From positions 627,116 through 691,115 of the forward strand of contig WBMV01006429.1 in NCBI GenBank assembly GCA_013396655.1: a stretch of 64,000 nt of DNA, read 5' to 3'. This document shows positions 37,701 through 47,764 of the stretch, piece by piece. Source of the DNA: Campylorhamphus procurvoides (taxonomy: Eukaryota > Chordata > Aves > Passeriformes > Dendrocolaptidae). The notes under the pieces are model-generated. The model was not told the DNA's origin. It saw only the letters and a program-made list of their open reading frames with translations, and ran no database searches. Numbering within the stretch: position 1 is the first letter of the stretch; the number at the start of each line of letters is the position of its first letter. The position numbers were made by a program, and so were the translations under genes.

Positions 37701-38094
37701 TACCAGGACACTGTGATGTGTCCTTGGTCCTAAATTATAGTTTAAAGACTATAATTTGATTGGCACCAGGAAGGAGGGGCAATATAAGTCTCTGGTATCT
37801 GAAATAGGGGCTTGTCTGGTCAGCTCTTCCCAAGGGTTTGCTGGTTTATATTGCAGATTAAAAGCAATTGGGTTGCTCTGCAGTCTAAGATACTGAAAGA
37901 GGCTTTTTTTCTCTCTTCCAGCACATGCAAATAAGCCACTTCCAGCCCCAAAGCAGTTACGGGTTCGACCAACTTTTAGCAAGTACTTGGCACTTAATGG
38001 GAGAGGACTGGATGTGAAACAAGCTTTCTCACCAGAGGGAGAGTTTCAGCGTTTGGCTGAGCAGTCTGGACTGTACGAAAGTGATGAACTTTAA
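19709..38094 (+). CDS. MYOT: Myotilin, long form with an extra N-terminal Ig domain
   Basis: Myotilin is an actin- and alpha-actinin-binding scaffold of the sarcomeric Z-disc, in the same family as palladin (PALLD) and myopalladin (MYPN). Fourteen exons join in phase: 19709-19771, 20286-20427, 21051-21074, 21648-21767, 22289-22547, 28156-28761, 30472-30622, 32886-32987, 34958-35007, 35568-35700, 36120-36327, 36786-36951, 37412-37545, 37922-38094. They total 776 codons plus TAA. Residues 275-776 correspond to the whole mammalian protein (502 residues against 498 in human). Residues 1-274 are an extension: an I-set Ig (about 17-115) and a Ser/Pro-rich linker. The first ATG is the first codon of the first exon; the true start could lie further upstream. 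Core identity is near certain; inclusion of the extension is inferred from phase, splice sites and family homology. Confidence 0.88.
20286..20427 (+). CDS. MYOT: MYOT extension exon 2, first half of extra Ig domain
   Basis: Forty-seven codons plus one base, after acceptor TTTTCTCCTCCAG and before donor A|GTAGGT. It encodes GLQNIRATKGQLVVFECRI and then VHWYREYDQIRDSADFRILRK. This is the A'-to-D strand part of an I-set Ig with the first disulphide cysteine (FEC) and the core tryptophan (HWY) both present. The text is closest to the second Ig domain of myopalladin and the matching palladin domain. Confidence 0.88.
21051..21074 (+). CDS. MYOT: MYOT extension exon 3, 24-nt microexon
   Basis: A 24-base exon between acceptor TCATTTCAAGCAG and a perfect donor (CTG|GTAAGT). 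It completes AAG from the previous exon and gives KACSSAVP, entering the next exon at the conserved PEE(V/I)CTLVI. It fills the loop that reads KPRSMAEP in palladin. Skipping it would keep the frame and shorten the loop by 8 residues, so it may be alternatively used. Confidence 0.75.
21648..21767 (+). CDS. MYOT: MYOT extension exon 4, second half of extra Ig domain
   Basis: One hundred and twenty bases, phase 1 in and out, between acceptor TTGTTATTTCAG and donor CAG|GTAAGC. It encodes EEVCTLVITEAFPEDSGIF, then KCVAENEFGSAASSAHLSVS. It supplies the F-strand motif D-S-G-x-F-x-C with the second disulphide cysteine, so the Ig fold is complete. The match to palladin/myopalladin (EEICTLVIAE, EDSG) is plain. 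Confidence 0.9.
22289..22547 (+). CDS. MYOT: MYOT extension exon 5, Ser/Pro/Ala-rich linker
   Basis: Two hundred and fifty-nine bases after acceptor TTCCACTTCCAG, ending at donor CTGCG|GTAAGA. It enters at phase 1 and leaves at phase 2, and its partial last codon (CG) is completed by the first base of the exon at 28,156. It encodes a low-complexity linker with a basic patch (VTMKKPTFSR) and no fold I recognise. It sits where palladin and myopalladin have their long Pro-rich linkers. No obvious mammalian myotilin counterpart exists. Confidence 0.8.
25738..25920 (-). mobile_element. CR1-type LINE 3' fragment
   Basis: The plus strand begins AATCATAGAGTGGTGTCGAC and continues with the CR1 blocks ending in CCGAGCAGGGACACCTTCCA and a GGGATGGGGCACCCACAGCT block, the reverse complement of an avian CR1 3' end. 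It is truncated just before the CpG island, and its right edge is approximate. Confidence 0.85.
25975..26495. promoter_or_regulatory. Intronic CpG island, possible alternative MYOT promoter
   Basis: This half-kilobase is strongly GC-rich with dozens of CpG dinucleotides, while nearly all the rest of the window is CpG-poor. Its centre (about 26,130-26,240) holds imperfect G-rich repeats of the type GGGGCAGGAGCGGGGCCAGA. Overlapping open frames on both strands are a by-product of the GC content. Its place just upstream of the canonical myotilin start exon suggests a promoter for a short isoform, but muscle-specific promoters are often not CpG islands, so it could serve another transcript or be an orphan island. 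Confidence 0.55.
27274..27296 (+). promoter_or_regulatory. Candidate TATA box with E-box near the MYOT core
   Basis: TATATATA at 27,274-27,281 is followed at 27,291-27,296 by CAGCTG, an E-box bound by myogenic bHLH factors, with a further E-box (CACATG) about 40 bases on. The cluster lies about 0.87 kb upstream of the exon with the usual myotilin start. The short motifs are common, so support is weak. Confidence 0.25.
28156..28761 (+). CDS. MYOT: MYOT core first exon, with in-frame upstream extension
   Basis: Six hundred and six bases between acceptor CTTCCTTAAG and donor CA|GTAAGT. The first 71 complete codons (RENPHQESLYS..., Pro/Ser-rich) precede the canonical start: ATG at 28,370 opens MFNYERPKHFIQS, the hallmark N terminus of myotilin. 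The rest is the Ser-rich region (KQSSILIQPR, a long serine run, QSPAAFL, LPSQPDYNS) where human dominant myopathy mutations cluster. Other in-frame ATGs lie at 28,322 and 28,355. An internal start here would give the 502-residue mammalian-like form. Confidence 0.95.
30472..30622 (+). CDS. MYOT: MYOT exon 7, alpha-actinin-binding region
   Basis: One hundred and fifty-one bases after acceptor CTACACGAGCAG, ending CAG|GTAAGG. It contains DQEIRGTKEALIQDLEKKLR and CKDSLLQNGNQ, nearly identical to human myotilin and to the matching segment of myopalladin. The region is helical and overlaps the reported alpha-actinin-binding stretch. Confidence 0.97.
32886..32987 (+). CDS. MYOT: MYOT exon 8
   Basis: Thirty-four codons, phase 0 at both ends (CTGCTTTCAG acceptor, CAG|GTCAGT donor). 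It starts RLTYEERMARRLLGPVNAAS, a block shared by myotilin and myopalladin, and then becomes acidic and polar. The length is divisible by three, so skipping would preserve frame. Confidence 0.97.
34958..35007 (+). CDS. MYOT: MYOT exon 9, short linker
   Basis: Fifty bases after acceptor CTCTTTCCAAG, donor AAG|GTAAAG. It encodes HQNAENVRLQVPTTHV, matching the QHNSEHARLQVPTSQV segment of human myotilin. An alternative acceptor six bases further in (CACCAG) would drop two residues. Confidence 0.93.
35568..35700 (+). CDS. MYOT: MYOT exon 10, start of first core Ig domain
   Basis: One hundred and thirty-three bases after acceptor CCCTGTTTAG, ending AAA|GTAATG. It encodes the basic RSRPSSRGDD linker, then QEKFFQPRFTQVPEDV and EEGRFCRLDFK. 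The residue where palladin has its B-strand cysteine is phenylalanine (LDFK), as in human myotilin, so this Ig lacks the canonical disulphide by descent. Confidence 0.97.
36120..36327 (+). CDS. MYOT: MYOT exon 11, rest of first core Ig domain
   Basis: Two hundred and eight bases after acceptor CTCCCTCCCAG, donor ATTG|GTAAGA. It encodes VSGLPTPDVMWYQNGR, HKMIVSEKGFHSFIFEAV and SSDAGTYECVAFNRAGEA, a textbook I-set second half with tryptophan and the D-A-G-x-Y-x-C motif. These Ig domains mediate dimerisation and actin/filamin contacts in mammals. Confidence 0.98.
36786..36951 (+). CDS. MYOT: MYOT exon 12, first half of second core Ig domain
   Basis: One hundred and sixty-six bases after acceptor TCTTTAATTCAG. 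It encodes KEHHMPPTFVFKPQSKKV, EGDTARLECQISAIPTP and YWKRNNEMVQYNTDRI, nearly identical to human. It ends at AG|GTATCCTAC, a donor that resembles the U12 type in its first seven bases. Confidence 0.98.
37412..37545 (+). CDS. MYOT: MYOT exon 13, second half of second core Ig domain
   Basis: One hundred and thirty-four bases after acceptor CTCATTTTCCAG, donor CAA|GTAAGT. It encodes SLLHDNTGRICLLIHNATKK and DAGWYTVSAVNGAGVATCHA. The F-strand position that is normally cysteine reads threonine (WYTVSA), as in human myotilin. Confidence 0.97.
37922..38094 (+). CDS. MYOT: MYOT last coding exon
   Basis: It follows acceptor CTCTCTTCCAG and encodes LPAPKQLRVRPTFSKYLALN, the DVKQAFSPEGEFQRL segment and the terminal SDEL, then TAA at 38,092. 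Palladin and myotilin share this tail; the last four residues resemble a PDZ-binding end, which human myotilin (SEEL) also has. Confidence 0.98.
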
Positions 38095-38520
38095 CTGGAA
38101 ACCAAGAGGAAAACTCACACCTAGAAGAGACAATTACAACATAGATGCAGTTAATTGGTGATTGCTCTAATTAGCAAAATACCTATCTACATATTTTTAC
38201 GTTGACTCTTGCACATTCAGCAGTTCCCATTTTACCATGTTAGGTTCTATTTATATGGTTTGGTGACTATAACCATTAACTGAGTATTGCATTGTAATTA
38301 TAAAGCCTAAGAAAGCAGGTTAATTAGTTTTTACAGGTGTGGGTGGGTTCAGTTCCACCTGTGCTTGGGCACATGCTAAGATGGATTGGTTTGTACTGCT
38401 TCTCCAATATCCCTCGTGGTAATATCAGAAGTCTGTACTATCTGAATATTAAAACCAAATAGGCTAGAGTGTTTTTATGAGAATAAATTAGAGGCAAATA
38501 AAATTTTAAATAACTAACAT
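38095..38520 (+). other. MYOT: MYOT 3' UTR with poly(A) signals
   Basis: Non-coding AT-rich sequence follows the stop. Two AATAAA signals lie at 38,482-38,487 and 38,497-38,502, so cleavage near 38,515-38,525 is likely. This gives a UTR of about 0.43 kb. Confidence 0.8.
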
Positions 38521-38775
38521 CAGCTGTGACTCTTCCTTGATCTGTCAAAAGCAGCTTTTGGGTGTCTGGCACCAGCTGCAGCCTGGGAAAAATGGATTTT
38601 TACCCTCCCAAGCCTCCCCCTGGTCCTCTCCCCTGTCTGCTCCTACTGTTATTTGTCATCTGACATCTATAACCTTTTCAGGATAAACTAAATGCTGACA
38701 ACCCCTTAACACTAAAACGTATCAGTGAGACATCTACATTTCTTCTCCTTGCACACTTGACCCAAAAGCTGTCCT

Positions 38776-38823
38776 GTATAAAATAAATAGTATAATATAA
38801 TATAAATGTATAATATAATATTA
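38776..38823. repeat. TA-rich simple repeat
   Basis: Runs of TATAATATAA-like units, about 48 bases of almost pure A/T, lie just beyond the MYOT poly(A) site. Nothing else is supported here. Confidence 0.8.
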
Positions 38824-41800
38824 AGACTACCATGTTTTCCCTCCTTTAATCAAGGAGTGGTTGTGACTTATCTCCCTGCTGACTCTCAACAAGCTGTTGA
38901 TTTGAATCACCCAAGTGGTTTGTGTGCTGCTATTCACTGCCACCTGGTTCAAAAGAACCTTAAACACCATGAAACCTCATTTTGCCAAACTCCAACCAAC
39001 CAAAACTGAAGATTTCTCAGCTGGACTTGCTCTAAGAGGGTTGAACTAGCCTGAATGCTTATAGAGGAGTCAGCAAACCCCACAGGCACCTTGCAGAGTG
39101 GAAAAAACGAGGTTTAAGCTTCACCCTGCACCTCTGTACCATTAAATAACCCCCCAAATCTGAACTGCATAACACTGGCTATTAAACATGACAATAACTC
39201 CCGCAGCTCTGCCACCACACTTCTCTGGGTTGCCCAAGTGATGGAACACTCAGATAACTCCTCTGATGCTCTTTTGCAGATTGGAGCTAAGCAGATACAA
39301 ACCAGTGCCCAGTTTGAAGGTTGGAAGGTCTCCATCCTTCTCCTGACAGCCCTCTCTGCACACGTGTCATCACTGAGGCAACTCCAGCCCTTCAGCAATC
39401 ATCACTGTGTCAGCTGCACCTCCTCTTTGTTCACCCCCTGTCATCCTCCCAAAAGTGTCACTGCAGTTGAAAAGGCTGTGCCCTTTCTGGCATGACTCAG
39501 TGGCTACTGAAATGGCAGAGCAAGGTTAGGAGCTGTTGTCACCCCCTAATTGCAGCCTGTGAGCATCCCCTCTTTGCCCCTGCTCCCCTGGGACACTCAG
39601 GGTGGTGAGCACAGACGTGCTGCCTGAGCCATGTCCCTGCTCTCCCAGGGTGGTGTCACAGCACGGTGCTGACCCTCCCAAACAGCCAAATTTACTGTGA
39701 GAATTTGCTGTTGGGAGTAGCCCAGAACAACCAGCTGAAGAGGCAACAACACTTGCTCCATCTCCCTGTATTTCCACACTCTCTTAGAAGACTTACAGTG
39801 AATAAATATCATTACTGAGTCTGACTTAGCCTAAGGAATGGATCTGAGCAAGTAATCCCACTCGAGGACAAAAATGCTTTTGAAAACATAACCAAGCCCT
39901 TAATGCCACCATTCTCTGGTTAGTAACAACCATGAGTGCAATTAGATGAGTCTTTCTCGTGTTTACATTGAGATAAACCATGGATTTGCTTTTGTGCCAA
40001 CGTTATAGATGAGCATTTGGCATGGGAAATCTACAGCAGAGAGACAGGAAGAACCAGAAACAGAGAGCCCAGCTGAGCAGAGGCACATGGTAGTGTTCCT
40101 ATCTCCTCTAATATCTCTGGAGAAATCAATTAGGAGGCCTGAATTTAAATCACATGTTTATATATTGGAATCATGCTAAAATGCTCTGGAATCAGAGCCA
40201 AAGGGCTCCTTCACACACTTCATTTAGCACTGATAGAACACCACAAAAGAACACGGGAACATGCCTGGGTAACAATGAACTATGTAAACCAGAGATGTCT
40301 CATTTAAAGTAATGGAATAAGGTATTAAAGTAATAAACTGTCTGCTCTGTGCTGGGTGAAATCCAGATTCACAAGCAGATGCTGTTTGTGAACTGAGGAA
40401 CTGAGGAAAAGAAATGGGAATGTCTCAAGGCTGAGGGGAGAAGTTGCTGCTTCTCAGGCAGAGCAGCTGGCTCAGCAGAGGAGCCAGAGCTGCATCAATC
40501 CTGCCTGTATCTGTATTTCATACACAGATACCTCTCTCTTCTGCATAATCAGTGAGCTCTTACCTCTATCACACGTGAAATCCCATTTACTGATGCTTCC
40601 ATAAAGCCACCAGGAAAGGCTAGTCACCTCAGGCACAGGCAGCGAGGCAGCAATTTATTGAAAGTGCAGAAATCCAGTCAGCACAGGGAGCAGAGCCAGG
40701 GCCATCCTTCCCATCTCTTGGCAGGAGTTGGTCTCTGCTCTGTACACTGGTTGCTGCTGGAATAGATTTCATAGCCTTTTGCAAGGTCAAATACTGGATT
40801 ATTAGTCCTTATTATTAGAGCTATTAGATAATTAAGGGCTGAGGTGCTTTAAAGGGATGGTAACCAACACCAGCCCACAATTTCTTCCCTGCCATGGGGG
40901 TGCTCCCTGCTCCTCATACACCTCCCATGTGAGGTCCAGCAGGTAGGTCTCATATTAACTCCTGGCTCCTTGCAAAGTCAGGCATTGCCTCTTGATCCTC
41001 ACATTCATAATCCAGGAGACTACAAAGACAGTAAAACTGAGAAACAAACATTTCAGGAGTGCCTGGAACTGGCTGGTTTTGCTGCTGAGGGGTGAGAGGT
41101 ACCCCTGGAGTTTCACCTCTGTGCTTGGCCAGCCTGGTTAGAGCCAGTCACCCCCTGCTCTCCCCCAAACTGGGCACACAGCCCACCCTGGGCCAGCACA
41201 AAAACTCTCTTCTGGCCTTTCTGTGGCTCTCTTGTCCTTCCTCCTCATGATCCACCTTGTTTGGTTTAGCCCTAATCCTCGCAGGGCAGAGATAACACAG
41301 TGAAACTGGAATGTGTGTGGCACGTGACAGAGCACAAGGCCACAATTATCACAGCACAATTACAAAAGATTTGGCCAACAGAGCCTTGTATAGACATTTT
41401 ACAACAAAACACCTAAAAAGCTCGGGTTCTTCACATCTAAGCACCTTTGATGTCAATCTTTTCTACCTTTTCACGGGTGAATTGCAAAGGTGGAGCTGAA
41501 AGGGAGAATTCTGTTTATGAGATTCCAGGAGAGTTTAAAATTACCTCCCCCTCACAAACACAGGTCACACAAATTCCAAACTCATGTCCAAACAATCCTG
41601 CACGTGGGCAGCTGTTTCCATTGGAGCAGCTGGGAAAGCACCAGGGCCAAAGAGCCTGCTCAGGCTCAGCCTGTTCCTACACCCAGCACCAGCCAGGTGT
41701 CACCTGTACAGGCAGAGATGAAGCCAGTCATGGGTTTGTAGCCAAAAACCATGAAAAAACTGCAACTTTTTAACTGCAGAAGAAGGCAGAATGTGTCTGA

Positions 41801-43814
41801 ACTGGAGTCAGAGTGGCTCTGTGAAAGGACACCTAATTTAATGGCATTTTAACTTTTAAATAGATCTGCTGATCTCTGGACAGAGAGTGAAAACTTGTCT
41901 AAAATTGGAGTCCACCTCTGTTTCTAACCAGGGGCTCTGGGGCCAGACCAGTGGAGACAGTGCTAAGGGAAAACAGGCTTTGTCCTTTCCTGTGTTCTTA
42001 GAAACTGCTGGTTGCATTTTGGAAGCCGAAGAACACAAAAGAAGTCACTGCCATCCCCACTGTTACTTACAAAACTATTCCCTCCACAGGATACTATTTT
42101 TAACATCGTAGCAATAATAAAAGCTAGGCCCATAAATAAAGAAATATCACTAGTTATGCCCAAAAAGTCAAATGGCAGCTTGGTCAGGCATGTCAAACAC
42201 TGAAGGGCAGAGCTGGCAGCAGGGTGAGACCAGTGAGTTTTAGCATGGCAATGCATTTAGCATTACCAATGGCATAAAGTTGTGAGCTGGTCATTTGCCC
42301 AAATGTTAAACAAAACCAGATGTATGAAAAAAAAATGAGTTTCACAGCAATCTATTGGGTCACAAGCTGCATCTACAGCAAGGAGAAAGATCACTGCAAC
42401 TCCCCTTTGGCTTCCAGCAGTCTTTGCTAGTTCTGTGACCAGGGTAAGTCTGTGCAAGGACTTCTACAACATATTTCTTACAAAATCACTTCTACAAAAA
42501 GACAAGGAAAAGCCCCCAGGCTGGCTGTAAACACCACCACACAACAATGCCTGCCACCTCTCTCAGCTCTGAAAAGAAAGGTGTTATTTCCATACCCTGA
42601 CTTTTTGCAAGGGCCAGAAGGAAAATCCTCATTTCATGAGATGGAGAACATTTTTCTCCACAAAGCTGCATGCATCTTTTCCTGCAGGACAGATCATGTT
42701 ATTGGTGTCCCAGCCAGCTGTGCTGGCTTTGTCTGTGATTTATGTATCTTTTAAATACTTCTGGGGTTGAACAGAGTCATTTGGAGTTATCACAGCCACA
42801 GGAAGGGAAAGAACATCATCAGGGGTTTCCATCCACAGAGACAGGCTCAGAGCTCCCTCCCCACTGCAGAATTCCAGCAGGAGGAATTCCATCTTGCAGA
42901 TGTTCTTCCCATCCTCAGGCAGCTGCAGCTGAAACCTTCAGCAGTGGCAACCTGAGAGACAGAGGATCTGCACAAAGTCAGTTATTCTGAGATATTTTAA
43001 ATGCTTTTATGTTGCCCTAAGGGAGGAAAGAATTTAGTAGAGCAACTTGTAGGATGAGGTGGGACAAGAATGTCAAATACTGTCACACCTTTTGGCTGCC
43101 CAGGGAGGGGGACAGAGCCTGTGAGACCTTGTGCTGGTGCAGCATTTCAGGGCTCAGAGCCCCTGAGCTGAGGGGTGAGCAAAGAGGAAAGTCACAAATG
43201 TGAGTGGAAGGGCAGTGACACTGCAGGGCTTCGTGGTTTGTGTGCTCTGGGCTCTACAGGCACACAGTTCCACCGGGGGACAAACATCACCAGAGCAAAG
43301 CTCAGGAAAATACTGAAAAGCAGACAGGAGGTGAAGGAAGGAGGGTACAGTAAAATATGAGCTCAGCTGGGAACAGACTGTGCACACAGTTTAAACACAA
43401 CCAAAATTCTGCCCTCCCTATTTTCTATTCTATTTCTGGCTAAGAGCAGCAGGACTGTTCATAAGGGTATAAAACACTGCTGGTTGTGTGCCTTTTCTCT
43501 GAGTATTTCAGGTGCTGCCCAGCCGTGCTGGAGCTCTGGGCAGACACCTCTACAAATGCCTGGCTCCTCTGCCTTGTTTTGGGCTGCTCTGAGCCACAGC
43601 TCAGGGACCAGGAGAGCTGATCCCAAGGCCTGGCAGCTTCCAGGCTGTGCTCCAGACCCTCCTCAGGGCATCACCTGCCAAGGGCAATGCTTATTGCTCA
43701 GCAATTCTCGTCCCAGGCGCCTGTTACTTTCGAGAAAAGAAGAATAAAGTGAAGCTTTCATGAAAATTAAAGTCCCGAGTCTCTTTATCCTTGGGGCGGG
43801 CGGTCCCAGCTGGG

Positions 43815-43828
43815 ACAGCAGAGGGCGC
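43815..43828 (+). promoter_or_regulatory. CTCF-like motif between the two genes
   Basis: ACAGCAGAGGGCGC matches 13 of 14 positions of the CTCF core CCASYAGRKGGCRS, including the AGAGGGCGC heart with its CpGs. It lies in a locally CpG-richer patch (CTTGGGGCGGGCGGTCCCAG). An insulator between two converging, differently regulated genes would make sense, but binding is not shown. Confidence 0.5.
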
Positions 43829-45520
43829 TTCCTCCACCCTGGAACTGAAACATTCCCAAAACAGCCCTTTTATTCCCAAAGCCATCCATCCATCCCCGGT
43901 GCTCAGGGACGAGGTGCACCCCCTGCACCCACAGTGCCTGTGCCGTTCTGCAGGACATCAGCCCCCGGAGCATCCCGAATCCCAGGGAAATCCTACAAGG
44001 AGTTGTGTTTCCAAGGCTGTGTCCTGCAGGGAACCATCACTTGGTGTTTGGGCTCCCTGTGGCCGATCCCAGTGGGCAGGAGCAAAGTCACGGAGAAGGG
44101 AGGAGACAGGAGCACTCACTTTGTGCTTTGGTCTCTCCTGGCCAAGCCAAGCCATCCACTCTGTTCTAGAAGGGCCAGTTGAAAATAAAATCCCTCTTCC
44201 CTTCACTTCCAAAGGGATTTTGTGGCCACGCAGAGCCCCAGGACACTTGTCCCATGAAACATAGGTCACTGATGATGTGTTTATCTTCATGACTCAATAG
44301 CTGACTGGCCTGAAAGATGTGTGGCTCCTGTGGCATCTCCAACCTTTCCTTCTGGCAGCCCCTCTCATACAAAGAGCCTCAAAATCTCTGCACAGTTACT
44401 CATCCAGAGCTTCCCAAAAGAGTTTCCAGGCACTGCTCAACCTCTCCCACCCTGCCTGGCTTTTCCCTGTGAGCTCCATGCCTTGCAGTAACACAAAGGC
44501 TCAGGCAAACCTGGAGGAAGAGGTGAAGTTCAGAATACTACAGATTTGGATCATCACACAGCTGGTTCTTCAGTGACAAGGATTTGTCCCAATATCACTG
44601 AGCTTTTTGCACACTCAAAAACAGGTTTTCTCCTCCATTTTGACTAATGGTGTTCAACAGGGTTACTTTCCTCATTAAGATTTTGGTTCATGCACAGTTT
44701 TGTAGTTCCCATGACACCACTATCTGAGGGGATTTTGTTTTCTCATTAGCATCCTGATCACAGGAAGCTTGAGTAAATAACAGAATTGAGGAAAATTGGG
44801 CGATTGTAGAACAGACTTGTAGCAAACTTGTTCATTTTTCAAGCCAAATGTCCTTAGACTTTGGGGATCTTTCCCCCTCATTTTCAGGAAAGGCCCATAT
44901 GATCAGAGGGAAGGTTATTCTGTCTCACCCCTAAGAAAATGAACCCAAGGCTGCCTTCCATCTCCTGTCCTTCTCTTCCTGGTGTTTCCTTACTCCCCTT
45001 TACCTGCACTGTACACACATCCACAAGCAGAGTCTTCACCTTCAGTTCTTCATCCCCTGACAGGCCTTAGGCTGCAGAAAGGTGGATTTTCAGACTTCAA
45101 CACAAGACTCAGTTTGCAAGACCTCGATCGCTTTTCAATATGAACTCACAACAATACACTGTCAAATAAAGCCTGTTTGCTTCAGAGGAAAAGCATCCTC
45201 TGGTGTGCAACAGCAGAGTTGTCTGGCCAAGAACAGCAGTAACTGCTGTGACAGTCACTTCCAGGACACAGACACACAACCAGGTGTGCTCAGAAGAAGG
45301 TGCATTCCTTAGCCCAGCAATGGCTGAATCAGCTCTCAGCCCCATCTCCTCCCCCAGGGCTGCTGGAGCAGGGAGGAGCAGCCTCCAGGGTTCTCCTGCA
45401 CCATTCCCAGCAGGAACTGAAGCCCACACAGCACCAACAAGCCAAGCTGCCAGTTCAGATGACATTGGAGAAAGCATGATGAGAAACAAAGATATATATG
45501 ACAATAAAGGTTAAGGTACT

Positions 45521-45526
45521 TTTATT
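45521..45526 (-). terminator. FAM13B: Distal poly(A) signal of FAM13B
   Basis: The transcript strand reads AATAAA, followed after 20-30 bases by a U-rich stretch, the expected layout for cleavage near 45,505. Confidence 0.65.
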
Positions 45527-45594
45527 ATAAAAGTCTATACAATGAGCACCAGACATAGCAATGCAATTATATCTGGTTTAGTTATATATATTCC

Positions 45595-45618
45595 ATATCT
45601 ATATATCCATATAGATAT
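45595..45618 (-). repeat. Perfect 10-bp inverted repeat in the FAM13B 3' UTR
   Basis: Arms at 45,595-45,604 (ATATCTATAT) and 45,609-45,618 (ATATAGATAT) are exact reverse complements separated by four bases. In RNA they form an A-U-rich stem-loop about 70-75 bases upstream of the distal poly(A) signal. Stability is low because only A/U pairs and one G-C pair contribute. Confidence 0.7.
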
Positions 45619-47764
45619 ATAGGTTTTGCTTTTACCAAAGTAAAACTGTTATATCACAAAATGCCTAGTTCTACCATTTATTTATTGCTCAACAAGGATG
45701 GCACAAAACACACTCGGCATAACTGTTGCCATGCTTATCTACTATACTGAATAAACAGCCAAACACTGCATAACAAACACAAAGCAGCTGTTAATTCTGA
45801 ATTGGAACCAGTCTGATCACTCACTCACTTATAAAAATATTGGAATCATATAGATTTAAGCATTATAAAGGAGGAATATATTATTTAAAACATTTAAATA
45901 GTGCATATTGACATTTTGCATGTGGTATATAAAACACAAACATTCATGTACAACACTATACAGTACACATTAGTTTCAATGTTTGGATACACCCGTGTCT
46001 GCAGACTGATAGAAAAGGAACTGAAGTGTACATTGCACAATGGAACTGAATAAAGTTGGTAAATGGTCTCAAGACTAGGTTAACCTCATAATTCTCTAAG
46101 GTCCCAGATCACTTTGCAGTTAAAAAAAGAAAAAATAAAGAAAGAAAAAAAGAACAAAGAAAAAAGGCATACCACCAGTGCTCAATAGTTTTAGTGCTTT
46201 TTTTTCTGAATTCCAGAATTACATGCCTACAAGCAGAGTAAAACAAACCAAGGAGTATTCTACAGTACACAACTGAAATCTGAGCACTAAAAATCCTACT
46301 TGCAACCTATTTTATATGCTTCATGAGAGAACAGCAAGTCTCTGAGGTTACATGCGAGCCATTTCTTACGTGGTGAGAAAGTTCATTTTTGGTCTTTCAT
46401 AAAGCAGAGGGAAGCGTAGCTATGTTGATATTAGCCAGTCCTAAAAACATGCAGTGAGAGTAGGTGCATGCAAAACATGGCCACAATCAAACTGATACAC
46501 TGAAGAAAGAAAGAAAAAAAAACCCCCAACTGAGAAAGCACCAGCTGAAATGAACATTTTGATTTTGCCAGCTCAGAAACAGCTGCGTGTGGCTGCTGCA
46601 GAGCGTAAAGCCAGGAGCTAAATCATCATCCAGCACAGCAGATGTGAGACTCAAACCATTATTTAGTTTCAACTCTGAAGCTAAATCATGCAAGGCCCAG
46701 AAACTGTTTTGCTTCCATCGTGAGGGTTAGGTAACTTATTTTTATTCTCCAACTGTAAACCAAACCCGTGATAACCAGCAGGAATCTCTGCGCTCCGACC
46801 CGACGGTCACCCTGTGGTGCCTGTTCACTACACTGATTTTAGCCCTTGTCACCATCCTGATTTCAGGTACAGTGGGATTTGAACTGTCCTAAGCCAGCTC
46901 CTTTGTGCTGGAGCCACACCAGTGTGAGTGCCATGAGATTTCCCAAACACCAGAGCGTTCCTTGTGCTCCTCAAATCTTCCCAGAGCGGAGGTGCATTAT
47001 CCAATTCAGCCAAAACACTGCTTGAGAAACAACAACTGAGAAAATGAGCAAATCAACAACGGGAACATAAGTCCTGTAGGCAGCATGGGACTGAACTTTT
47101 CAGTTTTCCAAGTGTTAAAAGCCACTAAGCAAAGGTCACTTTCTGGTTTGTCCACTGTCATCTTTATCAAGGAGGAAACGTGACCACTAATGAGCAAAAT
47201 CCAGAGGCGTTAATTATTATTGTGCATAGGTGCAATTTAGAATATCAAAAACTAAAGGTGTTCCACAGCAGTCCTTTGAAAGGAGTTTCAGTCTGTTTAA
47301 GTGTTCCAGGAATAAGAGCTGTACCTTTAATTTGCTGATTTTTTTTTTCCCCCCCATAATAAAAAAATAGGCAAGAGGAGTAGTTCAGTGTAGCATTATG
47401 TATCAATAATTTCTTCAATAATGCAAAAAGTTGGTAAAAACAAAAGTCTCAAAGTTCTCGAACAATAAAGCAAAAAAAAGAAAAAAGCTGTGGTTGTTTT
47501 GGAACAAGATGGATGCATCTGGAATACAAAACCTTGATGGAAACTGTGTTTGCTAAAGTTGGATAGAGCAGTCTCGAGCTTAGAAACCTGACTTGCTCTC
47601 TAGACAGGACCTCCTTACCCTCCAAACATGTCCTAGTGGCACCCCAATAAAGTGCACAAACTGGATTCTTTCAACAGTGCATGACACATGAACACAAGCA
47701 CCCAACAAGGACAGGGGGAGGATGTGGAAACAGCGTGTTATTCAACAGGTTGGAGGAATAGCAT

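Larger units (their letters stand above)
38525..45500. other. MYOT-FAM13B intergenic region, no PKD2L2 seen
   Basis: Seven kilobases between the converging genes. I see no exon with polycystin/TRPP motifs and no other coding signal; the open frames are short and overlap on both strands. It includes a TA-rich simple repeat near 38.8 kb and a CTCF-like motif at 43.8 kb. In human, PKD2L2 occupies this interval on the MYOT strand. Confidence 0.65.
45505..47764 (-). other. FAM13B: FAM13B 3' UTR
   Basis: About 2.26 kb from the stop codon to the distal poly(A) signal (plus-strand TTTATT at 45,521-45,526, AATAAA in the transcript). Further AATAAA signals lie at 45,677-45,686 and 46,741-46,746, allowing shorter forms. 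It is AT-rich, with an A/G-rich run on the plus strand at 46,121-46,167 and a perfect inverted repeat near the distal end. Confidence 0.8.

Noticed and set aside
43791..44264. 157-codon plus-strand open frame between MYOT and FAM13B
   Set aside because: Similar-length open frames overlap it on the other strand and in other frames, and no splice-bounded or family-like sequence is visible.
46121..46167. A/G-rich run as a processed-gene poly(A) tail
   Set aside because: It lies within the FAM13B 3' UTR with no retrocopy body beside it and no target-site repeats that I can see. It is more likely a simple repeat.
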